Below are positions 1 to 7,504 of a stretch of DNA of 32,825 bases, one piece after another. The notes beneath the pieces are model-generated. The model ran no database searches, had not been told where the DNA came from, and was given only the letters and a program-made list of their open reading frames with translations. The position numbers were made by a program, and so were the translations under genes. Numbering within the stretch: the stretch's first letter is position 1; each line of letters begins with the position of its first letter. This stretch comes from Burkholderiales bacterium (lineage in GTDB: Bacteria; Pseudomonadota; Gammaproteobacteria; Burkholderiales; Burkholderiaceae_C), in assembly GCA_019509985.1 (NCBI GenBank), contig JAEKLF010000086.1, positions 1-32,825 on the forward strand. The letters are read 5' to 3'.

Positions 1-1743
1 GGCACGCTCTACCCGCTGCTGCGCGCCATGCCGACCCAGCAGCTCGACAAGATCGGCTACATGACCTGCAAGGGCACCGGCCGCATCACCGCGCTGGACG
101 CGCTGCAGACGCTGCGCGAGGCCATGCCGCACAAGGCCCTGCGCGTGCTGACCCTGGTAGCCAAGGAGCAGGCCTGCGAGTACCCGACGAAAGCCTGCCA
201 CGGCGACGCCTGCCCGCTGGCCAGCGGCTTCTACGACCGCCTGCCCACCGCCCGGGCCGAAGCCGCCGAGGCGGGCTGGCTGGACCCCGGCGCCCAGCGC
301 CGCATCGCGCTGCAGCACGGCATCTGCCCCTACTACCTCGGCCAGGAGCTGCTGCGTTGGGCCGACGTCGTCGTGGGCGACGTGCACCATGCCTTCGACC
401 CCCACGGCCAGCTCTTCAATCTCGCGCAGTCGCAGGACTGGCGCCTCGCCTTGCTGGTGGACGAGGCGCACAACCTCGTCGAGCGCGCGCGGGCCATGTA
501 CAGCGCCACGCTGAGCCTGCAAAGCATTCGCGACACCGAGCCCGCGGCGCCCAAGGCCCTGCGCCCGCCGCTGCGCCGCCTGGCCCGCGAACTGGCGGCG
601 CTCGCCCGCGCTCAAGGCGCGGACTACCAGGCCCACGCCGAGGTGCCGGACGCGTTGGCCGACGCGCTGGCCCTCGTCAACGCCACGCTCGGCGAGTACA
701 TGCAGAACCACCCGCTCGAGAACGGGCCGCTGATGGCCTTCTACTTCGAGACCCTGTCCCTGCAGCGCGTGCTCGACAAGTTCGGCGCTCACTCGCTGTG
801 CGACGTGGAGCGCAGCGCCCTCACGCCGCGCGCGAGCCAGCTCGATGCCCCGCCGCAGCAGCCCGCGCCAGTCAACCTCTCGCTGTTGGACGACGTCGGC
901 CACCCGGACCCGCTGGCGGCCATGGTGGCGGAGCTGGCACGGGACGACGCCGACGACGCCCCCGCCACCGATCTCGACGTGCTGCTGTCCATCCGCAACA
1001 TCGTGCCCGGCGCCTTCCTGAAGCAGCGCTTCGAGGGCTGCCACAGCGTCACGCTGTTCTCCGCCACGCTGGGGCCGCCCGACTACCAGCGCGACCTGCT
1101 CGGCCTGCCCGAGGACACCGCCTGGATCGACGTGCCGGCGCCCTTCCCGCCCGAGCACCTCGTCGTGCGCGTGGCCGACCGCCTCTCCACGCGCTACGAC
1201 CACCGCCCCGCCTCGCTGACCCCGCTTGTCGACCTGCTCGCCACGCAGTTCAGCGAGCACCCGGGCAACTACCTCGCCTTCTTCAGCAGCTTCGACTATC
1301 TGGAGCAGGCCGCGGCCCGCCTCGCATTGCGCCACCCGAACGTGCCGCAGTGGGGCCAGTCGCGGGCCATGGGCGATGCCGCGCGCCGCGCCTTCCTGGA
1401 CCGCTTCGTGCCCGACGGCCGCGGCATCGGTTTCGCCGTGCTCGGCGGTGCGTTCGCCGAGGGCGTGGACCTGCCCGGCACGCGGCTCATCGGCGCCTTC
1501 ATCGCCACACTGGGGCTGCCGCCCGTGTCGCCGCTGCAAGACCAGATCCGCGAGCGGCTGGACGGCATGTTCGGCGCGGACCACGGCTACGCCGACCTCG
1601 TGCCCGGCATGCAGAAGGTCGTGCAGGCCGCCGGCCGCGTGCTGCGTTCGGCGGAGGACCGCGGCTGGGTCTGGCTGCTGGACAGGCGCTACCGCCGACC
1701 CGACGTGCGGGCACTGCTGCCGGCGTGGTGGCAGGTGCAGTGA
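1..1743 (+). CDS. ATP-dependent DNA helicase, DinG/XPD (Rad3) type, 5'-truncated by the window
   Basis: The reading frame is open from base 1, so the N-terminus, including the Walker A motif, lies outside the window; 580 residues are present. Visible features are four cysteines (about residues 59, 66, 71 and 109) placed like the 4Fe-4S ligands of XPD/DinG helicases, a DEAH box (154-157) in LLVDEAHN, the SATL motif, FFSSFDYLEQ, an AEGVDLPG segment and motif VI QAAGRVLR near the end. These define an iron-sulfur superfamily 2 helicase, a 5'-3' DNA unwinding enzyme used in repair or in resolving unusual DNA structures. Burkholderiales homologues are usually around 750 residues, so roughly 170-190 residues are missing (from memory). 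The family is clear; the DinG-versus-YoaA subgroup is not. Confidence 0.93.
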   Translation, partial: GTLYPLLRAMPTQQLDKIGYMTCKGTGRITALDALQTLREAMPHKALRVLTLVAKEQACEYPTKACHGDACPLASGFYDRLPTARAEAAEAGWLDPGAQRRIALQHGICPYYLGQELLRWADVVVGDVHHAFDPHGQLFNLAQSQDWRLALLVDEAHNLVERARAMYSATLSLQSIRDTEPAAPKALRPPLRRLARELAALARAQGADYQAHAEVPDALADALALVNATLGEYMQNHPLENGPLMAFYFETLSLQRVLDKFGAHSLCDVERSALTPRASQLDAPPQQPAPVNLSLLDDVGHPDPLAAMVAELARDDADDAPATDLDVLLSIRNIVPGAFLKQRFEGCHSVTLFSATLGPPDYQRDLLGLPEDTAWIDVPAPFPPEHLVVRVADRLSTRYDHRPASLTPLVDLLATQFSEHPGNYLAFFSSFDYLEQAAARLALRHPNVPQWGQSRAMGDAARRAFLDRFVPDGRGIGFAVLGGAFAEGVDLPGTRLIGAFIATLGLPPVSPLQDQIRERLDGMFGADHGYADLVPGMQKVVQAAGRVLRSAEDRGWVWLLDRRYRRPDVRALLPAWWQVQ

Positions 1744-1846
1744 GGGTTCGCCCGGCCCGCCCGGCGGCCCGAAGCGCGCACTTTGCCCTTGCCACGCCGG
1801 CTTGCTTCGCAAGAATCTCCATTCCTCAACCTGCAAGGACGCAGCG

Positions 1847-2350
1847 ATGCCAAGCACCCTCATCCAACGCGCGCTGGGCGCCGCCCTTCTGCTGGCCGGC
1901 GCCTCGGTCATGGCTCAGGCGCAGGAGATCACGCTGCCGCTGAAGGAAGCCTGGTTCGAGGGGCAGATCGTCCACTACGTCAGCACCGACGTCTCCGACC
2001 CCAACCTCGCCAAGAAGCAGGGCATCAACTACGTGCCCGCGCTGGCCGACACGCTCAAGCCCGGCATGCCGGTCGAGCGGGCCTACAAGTTTCCGAACGA
2101 CGAGCAGGCCACCGTGCTGCCCTCCATCCCACGCCCGCTGGGCGGCGCCAATGCCGACGCCAGCTACAGCCCGCTGTGGGTGCTGGTGATGGTGCGCTGG
2201 AAGCCCGGCGTCGCGCCGCACACGCTGACGTCCGAAGAGGCCGTGCTGGCGGCCGAGGAAAAGGGCGAGGTGGAACTCACGCGCACCAAGATCGTCGCCA
2301 ACTGGCCGGTGGTGCGGGCTCGGGGTGAGGCGCTGAAGGGCGTTCACTAG
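1847..2350 (+). CDS. Small secreted protein of unknown function
   Basis: A 167-residue protein with a clear Sec signal peptide: a basic start, a hydrophobic ALGAALLLAGASVMA core and a likely cut after AQA. The start is chosen because AAGGA lies 7-11 bases upstream of the ATG; the longer frame running back into the helicase gene is a shadow. The mature part begins EITLPLKEAWFEG and contains VHYVSTDVSDPNLAKKQ, NYVPALAD and a hydrophobic LWVLVMVRWKPG segment. There are no cysteines or obvious catalytic motifs. I do not recognise the family with confidence. It follows the helicase by about 100 bases and probably has its own promoter. A periplasmic location is inferred from the signal peptide. Confidence 0.85.
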   Translation: MPSTLIQRALGAALLLAGASVMAQAQEITLPLKEAWFEGQIVHYVSTDVSDPNLAKKQGINYVPALADTLKPGMPVERAYKFPNDEQATVLPSIPRPLGGANADASYSPLWVLVMVRWKPGVAPHTLTSEEAVLAAEEKGEVELTRTKIVANWPVVRARGEALKGVH

Positions 2351-2575
2351 GCCAGGCTCGCAGCGGAGCCCGCGCGGGCCTGCGAATCTCCCGCCGGAGC
2401 GGCCAAGCCTGAGGTGAGACTTTTGCCACGGGACTTGGCGGCGGTCGACGCTAGGTGTGAAGGGATGTTGCTGGCCGTCTCGCAGGGCTGCACGCGGTAA
2501 CGGGCGGCCATCCGCGGCATGCCACGCTCGCGGCCTATGCACTTCATCCACACCGCAAACGCTGCCTCCCGGGCG

Positions 2576-3205
2576 ATGACGCCCTGCCCCGCCCCGCGCG
2601 CCTCCGCCGCCCATGCCGCCGCGCTGGCCACCATGCTCGCGCTCACCGGCTGTGGCGGCGGTGGCGGCTCCGACGCCAGCACCCCAGTTGCCGCCGCCCC
2701 GGCTGCGCCCGTCACGCCCGCACCACCTGCCGCACCCGCGCCGCCTGCAGCGGCAGGCACTCGCGTGACCTGCAGCCTGCCCAACTTCGAGGCCGACATG
2801 CTGGCCGCCGTCAACGCCCGCCGCCGCGCCGGCGCCACCTGCGGCGCGCAGGGCAGCTTCCCCGCCGCACCCGACCTGGCCTGGAACGCGGCCATAACCC
2901 AGGCCGCCGTCGCGCACAGCGACGACATGGTCGGGCACAACCTCTTCAGCCACACTGGCAGCGATGGCAGCAGTGCCGGCGACCGCATGACCGCCGCCGG
3001 CTACGCCTGGCGCGGCTGGGGCGAAAACATCGCCGCCGGCCAGGCCACGGTGGCGGACGTGGTGGACGGCTGGATGAAGAGTGATGGCCACTGCGCCAAC
3101 CTGATGAACGCGGCCTACAAGGACATCGGCGTGGCCTGCGTGGCGGGGAATGCCAGCACCACGTACCGGACGTACTGGACGCAGGACTTCGGCACGCCGC
3201 GGTAG
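2576..3205 (+). CDS. CAP (SCP/PR1-like) domain lipoprotein
   Basis: A 209-residue protein with a lipoprotein signal: hydrophobic AAALATMLALTGC puts the lipobox cysteine at residue 26. A flexible Gly/Ala/Pro-rich linker of about 40 residues follows, and then a CAP domain. Its hallmarks are FEADMLAAVNARR (helix 1), LAWNAAITQAAVAHSDDM, FSHTGSDG, GWGENIAAG (the HTG and GEN segments that build the CAP cavity) and NLMNAAYKDIGVACV, ending in YWTQDFG. Bacterial CAP proteins are exported and mostly uncharacterised. In-frame ATGs also exist at 2519 and 2537, and none of the three has a strong Shine-Dalgarno sequence; 2576 gives the most normal signal peptide. The family call is firm and the start is not. 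Confidence 0.88.
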   Translation: MTPCPAPRASAAHAAALATMLALTGCGGGGGSDASTPVAAAPAAPVTPAPPAAPAPPAAAGTRVTCSLPNFEADMLAAVNARRRAGATCGAQGSFPAAPDLAWNAAITQAAVAHSDDMVGHNLFSHTGSDGSSAGDRMTAAGYAWRGWGENIAAGQATVADVVDGWMKSDGHCANLMNAAYKDIGVACVAGNASTTYRTYWTQDFGTPR

Positions 3206-3628
3206 GCGTTTGCGGCTCGGGCTGGCTGTCCGACACCCCGGCAGGGCGACCTCCTTTGGCGAGCCCTTCGGTTTTCTTAGGTGCCCAAGAAGCCGAAGGT
3301 TCGGCGAAGCCAAAGCAGGCAAAGAAGCCGCCCCGATTCCGCCGCCCCTCGCGTTGCGAGCGGTTCCCTGCGCTTCTCGGTCATTTAGGGCGCGCCGGCC
3401 TCGCGTCGCTACGCTCTGCCCAAACAAGCGTAGCGAAGTGAGTTCGGCGCGGCCTCGGTTTTCGAGCATCGCAGGGCACCCCGAAGGGGCGGTTTTGCAG
3501 GGGCGATTTCTTTGCTTACTTGCTTGTTCGCACAAGAAAGTGAGTCGGCCGTCGGGACGAAATCCCGGCCGGGCCTTGGCACCAAGCCAAAGCTGCCAGC
3601 GAAGCCAACCGCCACTCAGCGTGACACC
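3206..3628. repeat. Non-coding block of nested inverted repeats (intergenic repeat mosaic)
   Basis: This 423-base gap has no convincing gene but many dyads. CTTTGGC/GCCAAAG (3254-3260, 3309-3315) encloses CCTTCGG/CCGAAGG (3265-3271, 3293-3299), which encloses TTCTT/AAGAA (3274-3278, 3287-3291). A perfect 10-bp inverted repeat TCGCTACGCT/AGCGTAGCGA sits at 3406-3415 and 3427-3436. ACTT plus CTTGT pair with ACAAG plus AAGT across 3518-3541. GGCC plus GGGA pair with TCCC plus GGCC across 3547-3570. A stretch with TTTCTTTGCTTACTTGCTTG followed by CAAGAAAGTGAGTCGG resembles, from memory, a dispersed repeat common in beta- and gammaproteobacterial genomes. It lies between two genes whose 3' ends face each other, so it may also end both transcripts. 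Confidence 0.7.
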
Positions 3629-4738
3629 TCACTGTCTCATCTCATAAACCGGCGCCTCGCTCTCCCCCTTCTCCGCCAACGCCAGCAGCTTGCGCAGCCG
3701 CTCCGCGTCCCTTGGGTCGGACATCTGCGCGGCCGTCGCCAACGTCTTCAATATCGCCACATAGGCCGTCTGCTGCGCCTGCGCCGCCGGCACCTCGATG
3801 TCGGGCTTCACGCCGACGCCTTCCCAGTTGGCCTTGGTGATTGGGTTGATAGCCCGCGCCGTCGGGATGTTCACCACCAGGCCATGCCCCAGGCTGAAGC
3901 GGTCACCTGCGTTGGCGCCGCCGCCGGTCGTCTGGCCCACCAGCACGGCGCGCTTCTGGGTCTGGAAGTCGTAGGCGCATTCCTCACCGCCGGAGAAGGT
4001 GCGCGCCGAGGTCAGCACGTAGACGGGCTTGCCGTAGCGCGGCGAGGCGACGGCGGTGGTCCAGTACTGCTGGGTCTTGTCGGTGGAGCGGGTGTAGATG
4101 TCGTTCAGGTGGCGCTCGTCGCCGAGCGGGAAGAAGTGACTCATCCACAGCGCGACGCTGGCCGGCGAGCCGCCGCCGTTGCGGCGCAGGTCGAGGATGA
4201 GGGCTTCGCTGCCATCCACCAGGCTCATGGCCGCGGCGTAGCCCGGGCCCACCAGGTCGGGCGGGCCGAAGCCGCGCAGCTCCACGTAGGCCACGTTGCC
4301 GGGCAGGCGCTGCACCTTCTCGATGCCGTAGCCAAGGCGCCCGACCTGCACGCGCTGCTGCGCCATCTCGGCGGCGCTGGGCACGGCGTCGGGGCCGGCG
4401 GAGTCTTCGCGGAACTCGGGATCGTGGAAGACGCGGAAGTGCTTGTCGTGGCCCAGCTCGCGCAGGTCCTTGGAGATCAGCTCGGCGAACTCCGGCGCCG
4501 AGATGGTGGCGCCGTAGGCCTTCACCCTGGCTGGCAGCGCCTGGTTGAGCTTGGCGGCCACGTCGGGGAAGACGTAGTTCGCGCTCAGCTTGCTGGACAG
4601 CGTCTGCAGCACTTCGGCGCGCTGCTGGGCCGTCAGCGGTGCTGCTTCGGGCGGAGCGGCGAGCGCCTGCGTGCAGGCCAGTGTGGCGCTGAGCAGCAGG
4701 GCCAGCAGGGCCGCGGGTCGTCGTTGCAATGTCGTCAT
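3629..4738 (-). CDS. Exported S41 family peptidase (tricorn/IRBP-like)
   Basis: A 369-residue protein with a signal peptide (basic MTTLQRRP, hydrophobic LLALLLSATLA, cut near ALA|APP). A helical N-terminal S41 domain spans about residues 35-115, including ELGHDKHFRVFHD. The protease core has the strand ALILDLRRNGGGS and the nucleophile motif TSARTFSGGEE with Ser249 and Glu252, typical of S41 enzymes without a PDZ domain; WEGVGVKPDIEVP is the usual C-terminal signature. It should cleave peptides or proteins in the periplasm; the substrate is unknown. AGAGGA at 4745-4750 gives a good ribosome site six bases before the ATG. The gene has its own BlaI-type operator just upstream (4757-4774) and lies 134 bases after the M56 gene, so it is probably controlled by the linked BlaI-type repressor. 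Confidence 0.93.
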   Translation of the reverse strand: MTTLQRRPAALLALLLSATLACTQALAAPPEAAPLTAQQRAEVLQTLSSKLSANYVFPDVAAKLNQALPARVKAYGATISAPEFAELISKDLRELGHDKHFRVFHDPEFREDSAGPDAVPSAAEMAQQRVQVGRLGYGIEKVQRLPGNVAYVELRGFGPPDLVGPGYAAAMSLVDGSEALILDLRRNGGGSPASVALWMSHFFPLGDERHLNDIYTRSTDKTQQYWTTAVASPRYGKPVYVLTSARTFSGGEECAYDFQTQKRAVLVGQTTGGGANAGDRFSLGHGLVVNIPTARAINPITKANWEGVGVKPDIEVPAAQAQQTAYVAILKTLATAAQMSDPRDAERLRKLLALAEKGESEAPVYEMRQ

Positions 4739-4756
4739 GGCATGTCCTCTCGTTGA

Positions 4757-4774
4757 CTACTAAACGATTAGTAG
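4757..4774. promoter_or_regulatory. BlaI-type operator upstream of the S41 peptidase gene
   Basis: CTACTAAACGATTAGTAG is an inverted repeat with perfect 7-bp arms around a 4-base centre. Read as TACTA-N6-TAGTA it matches, in sequence and spacing, the two sites before the BlaI-type gene at 6888-6917, and it resembles the known TACTA...TAGTA-type dyads bound by BlaI/MecI. It lies 19-36 bases before the S41 start codon, where a repressor would cover a promoter; a weak TCGACC -35-like hexamer lies just upstream on the minus strand. Binding is inferred. Confidence 0.78.
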
Positions 4775-4872
4775 ATTGGGTCGAAAAAAGCGCGGTCGGG
4801 CCGCGCCGGGAACTCTGGCGAAAAGCGCTGCCCGCCCGCGAGCCGTTCGGGCCTGCGGTACGCGCAGCGGGA

Positions 4873-6462
4873 TCAGTCCTGCAGGGGCAGCACCTCGAAG
4901 CTCTCGGCCGCCCAACCGCCGCCCTTCACGGTGCGGCCTGCGTAGCGCACCTGGGCGCGACCGCGGGGGCCTTCAAAGGCGATGGTGAACGTGGCCTCGC
5001 CGCCAACCGGGTCGTCGATGCCCCAGAGGTGGAAGTCGCGCGAGCCCCAGGTGTGGATGCGGCCGTGAAAGCTCGTTCTGTCGAAGCGCGCGGGCTGGCC
5101 GGTGACGGCAAGCAGCCGGGGGTCGGCACCGATCGCGCCCATCAGGCGGATGGACTCGTCGGACATGGCGGCGGATTGCAGGCGCGGTGGGGCATCCGGA
5201 GCGGGCGGCGGGGGCAGCGCGGCGGGCTTGCCGGACCCGCCCGACTCGTTCATCGCCACCATCGAGCCCAGCCAGGTCCGCACGCCAGCGTCGATGGGCC
5301 GGTGCTCGCCGCCTTCGCTGTAGCTCTCCTCAACGCGGCCCTGGGCATCCATGCGGATCTCGTAGTGGCGCTGTTTTTCGCCCAGATAGCTGGCCGTGTA
5401 TTCGCGGTGATGGCCGGGCGTCAGCTCACCGCTGGATGAGGCATCGACCGTGAGGTTGGTCAGCAGGTGGGCCGGCGGCGCCACCTGCAGGGCCACCAGC
5501 GCGGCGCAGCAGGCGGCGAAGGCCAGCAGCGCGGTCGCGCGCCAGTTCGCCGGCCTGCGGCGGCCGGCGAGCAGGTGCTCCACGCGCTTGAGCAAGCCAC
5601 CACCCTCGGCCGCCAGCACGAGCACCGGCGACTCGTGGCGCGGTGCCGAGCGTTGCAGGCCGGCCAACGCCTCGGCCAGGGCCACGGCGTCGCCGCAGGC
5701 CGAGACGGCCAGGTCGTCGCAGGCGTGCTCGCGCTCCTCGCGGATGCGCCGGCTCAGCCACCACATGGCCGGGTGGTGGAAGAGCAGGCCCTCGGCCGCA
5801 CACTGCAGCGCGTTCCAGCACCAGTCCAGCCGGCGGATGTGGGCAAGCTCGTGCGCCAGCAGCGCTTCGATCTGGTCGGCGGGCAGGCGCGTCAGCAGCG
5901 CCAGCGGCAGCCAGATCACCGGCCGCAGCGCATGCGTCGTGAAGGGCGACACGACGTGCTGCGCCAGCCGCACCGAGACGCGCCGGCCGATGCCGAGCGC
6001 GGCGGTCAGCGCGTCGACCCGCGCCCGCCACGGGCCGGGCAGTTGCACGAAGGGCTGAGCCTCGATGCGGCGCAACAGCCGCCAGCCGCCGAACTGGCGC
6101 AGCGTCATGGCCGCCACGCCGATCAGCCAGGCCTGAGACAGCGCGACGAGCAGCCAGTCACGCCAGGGCGGCACCGGCGCCGCGGTAACAGCCGCGCCGG
6201 GTTCGGCCCCCGAGGCGCCCTGCCAGTCGACGTGGGTCGCAGCCCCAGGCGCGGGCGGCTGCCAGCACAGCACGAAGGTCGCCACCGGCGCCAGCAGCAT
6301 GGCGAGCAGGCAGGCCATGCCCAGCGTGTGGCGCGCCTTGGCCGGCGCGCCCGAGAGTGCATTGAAGCCGAGCGAGGCTAGCCCGCCGATGAGGGCGAGT
6401 TGCCAGATGGAATGCAGCAGCGCCTGCGCAAGCGCGGACGCGAGGCTGAATTGGAGGTTCAT
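4873..6462 (-). CDS. BlaR1-like M56 membrane metallopeptidase with C-terminal Coa1-like domain
   Basis: A 529-residue membrane protein (ATG at 6462; a GTG directly before it would add one residue). Hydrophobic segments lie near residues 13-33, 46-68, 104-121 and 310-330. The zinc protease motif HELAH is at about 204-208, with the downstream acidic motif EREHACDD, as in BlaR1/MecR1. In BlaR1 the extracytoplasmic C-terminus is a penicillin-binding domain with SxxK; none is visible here. Instead the last ~100 residues, from ESIRLMGAIGADPRLLAVTG to GEATFTIAFEGPRGRAQV and the final AAESFEVLP, look like a Coa1/Tim21-type domain. It starts 16 bases after the BlaI-type stop, so the two are an operon. 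The inferred role is to sense an unknown envelope signal and inactivate the repressor by proteolysis. Confidence 0.9.
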   Translation of the reverse strand: MNLQFSLASALAQALLHSIWQLALIGGLASLGFNALSGAPAKARHTLGMACLLAMLLAPVATFVLCWQPPAPGAATHVDWQGASGAEPGAAVTAAPVPPWRDWLLVALSQAWLIGVAAMTLRQFGGWRLLRRIEAQPFVQLPGPWRARVDALTAALGIGRRVSVRLAQHVVSPFTTHALRPVIWLPLALLTRLPADQIEALLAHELAHIRRLDWCWNALQCAAEGLLFHHPAMWWLSRRIREEREHACDDLAVSACGDAVALAEALAGLQRSAPRHESPVLVLAAEGGGLLKRVEHLLAGRRRPANWRATALLAFAACCAALVALQVAPPAHLLTNLTVDASSSGELTPGHHREYTASYLGEKQRHYEIRMDAQGRVEESYSEGGEHRPIDAGVRTWLGSMVAMNESGGSGKPAALPPPPAPDAPPRLQSAAMSDESIRLMGAIGADPRLLAVTGQPARFDRTSFHGRIHTWGSRDFHLWGIDDPVGGEATFTIAFEGPRGRAQVRYAGRTVKGGGWAAESFEVLPLQD

Positions 6463-6478
6463 CACCGCACCGCACCGG

Positions 6479-6865
6479 TCACGCCTTGCGGCGGCTCTTG
6501 GCCTGGGCGATCAGCTTGGCGATCGCGTCCAGTTCCTCGGCGCTGGCCTGGCCGTCATCCAGCGCGCGCTGCACCAGCTTGAAGGCCGAGCCGGAGAAGG
6601 CGTTGGCCATGAAGCTCTTCAGCATCGATGACTGCACTGCGGGCTCGGTGTACAGCGCCGTGTAGCGGTGGCTGCGCTCGGAGTCGTCGCGCTGCACGAG
6701 CTGCTTCTCCGTCATGATGGTCATCATCTTCAGCACCGTCGTGTAGGCCGTGTCCTTGCTGCGCAGCAGCTCGTCATGCACCTGGCGCACGGTGGCCGGC
6801 GCGCCGATGGCCCAAAGGGCACGCAGGATGGCGAGTTCGCCGTCGGTTGGGAGGGGGTTGGTCAT
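6479..6865 (-). CDS. BlaI/MecI/CopY family transcriptional repressor
   Basis: A 128-residue winged-helix repressor: LPTDGELAILRALW, then ATVRQVHDEL (recognition region), TAYTTVLKMMTIMTEKQLV and the wing RSHRYTALY, followed by a C-terminal dimerisation helix region ending in KSRRKA. In this family, dimers bind a TACTA/TAGTA-like dyad and are released when the partner M56 protease triggers their cleavage. I prefer the ATG at 6865, which gives the usual short lead before PTDGEL. An ATG at 6886 would add seven residues but lies only about eight bases after the predicted transcript start. Two tandem operators overlap its promoter, which indicates autorepression. The M56 gene follows immediately. 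Confidence 0.93.
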   Translation of the reverse strand: MTNPLPTDGELAILRALWAIGAPATVRQVHDELLRSKDTAYTTVLKMMTIMTEKQLVQRDDSERSHRYTALYTEPAVQSSMLKSFMANAFSGSAFKLVQRALDDGQASAEELDAIAKLIAQAKSRRKA

Positions 6866-6886
6866 TTGGATGGGCGGCTCAGCCAT

Positions 6887-6918
6887 CTACTAACTTGATA
6901 GTACTATTTCATTAGTAG
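6887..6918. promoter_or_regulatory. Tandem overlapping BlaI-type operators upstream of the repressor gene
   Basis: Two dyads of the form TACTA-N6-TAGTA sit end to end: 6888-6903 (spacer ACTTGA) and 6902-6917 (spacer TTTCAT). They share two bases and form a central TAGTACTA. The outer half-sites are CTACTA and TAGTAG, as in the site at 4757. Their centres are 14 bases apart, close to one and a half helical turns. The pair covers the predicted -10 and start region of the repressor operon, so cooperative autorepression is a reasonable inference. Confidence 0.82.
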
Positions 6919-6931
6919 ATCGTGGAGTCAA
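6902..6931 (-). promoter_or_regulatory. Predicted sigma-70 promoter of the BlaI-type/M56 operon
   Basis: On the minus strand TTGACT (6926-6931) is followed after 18 bases by ATAGTA (6902-6907). The -35 differs from consensus at one base and the -10 is weaker. Transcription would start around 6893-6896, inside the first operator. The -10 overlaps the palindrome TAGTACTA shared by both operators, consistent with steric repression. Confidence 0.5.
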
Positions 6932-6958
6932 TGGCTTTTTGATGCGGCGGGCAGGCGG

Positions 6959-7309
6959 TCAGATGCCCAGGTCGAGCCTAAGCTTCTTCGGCAGCTTGGC
7001 CGCCACCAGCTCATGCGAGCGCTTCACCAGCGCCTTCAGTTCGGACAGCGGCAGCGCCTTGGGGTCCGACACCGACACCCAGTGATACCGCGCCGCGTAC
7101 GGCGCCGGCGCAATGCCGGGCATGCCGGTCAGCTCCAGGAAGCGGTGGTCGTCGACCTTGAAGCTGCAATGCGTCCAGGCGCCCGGGTGCGGGCCGCCGA
7201 CGAGGAACATCTTGCCGCCGACGCTGGCGACCCAGTCGGCGCCCCACTTGACGTCCTCGGTGGCGCCGGGCAGTTCCATGGCGTACTTGGCGAGAGCGGA
7301 AAAACTCAT
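6959..7309 (-). CDS. MmcQ/YjbR family protein
   Basis: A 116-residue cytosolic protein with the family pattern: an N-terminal helix ending in ELPGATEDVKWGADWVASVGGKMF, a middle segment THCSFKVDDHRFLELTGMPG, the YHWVSVSD strand and a terminal helical segment with LVKRSHELVAAKLPKKL. Its length equals that of typical members. The family has a double-wing fold once described as DNA-binding, and its biochemical role is not established. It stands alone, divergent from the Sel1-repeat gene and about 60 bases beyond the BlaI-type operators; nothing links it to that module. Confidence 0.9.
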   Translation of the reverse strand: MSFSALAKYAMELPGATEDVKWGADWVASVGGKMFLVGGPHPGAWTHCSFKVDDHRFLELTGMPGIAPAPYAARYHWVSVSDPKALPLSELKALVKRSHELVAAKLPKKLRLDLGI

Positions 7310-7376
7310 GGCGCTGAGCGTTTGCGGTGATGCGCCATTCTGCCGAGGCGGGCCGTTCGAGCACAGCCCGGCAATT

Positions 7377-7492
7377 TGTCACGAACCCGGCTCGCATCCT
7401 GGTCGGCATTCGATCGAACCGGCCTGTGCAGACGCGGCCGTGTCATGTGCGTCGTGACAATGCACGGATACACCCAGTTAGCCCTGTCACGA
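7377..7492. promoter_or_regulatory. Three copies of TGTCACGA between divergent genes
   Basis: The octamer TGTCACGA occurs at 7377-7384 and 7485-7492, and in inverted form (TCGTGACA) at 7452-7459. All three are in the 195-base region between the MmcQ/YjbR start (7309) and the likely Sel1-protein start (7505). Such clustering suggests binding sites for an unidentified regulator. If they are regulatory, the Sel1 gene should start after them, which favours 7505 over the upstream ATGs. Confidence 0.4.
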
Positions 7493-7504
7493 TTTGCTTG
7501 CCGG

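Noticed and set aside
2351..2518. Possible gene remnant between the small secreted protein and the CAP lipoprotein (minus-strand frame)
   Set aside because: The translation has no recognisable domain or ribosome site, and the frame continues antisense into the CAP gene; no mobile-element ends are visible.
4739..6058. Long plus-strand frames opposite the M56 and S41 genes
   Set aside because: They are antisense shadows produced by high GC at codon third positions; the minus-strand proteins have clear catalytic motifs.
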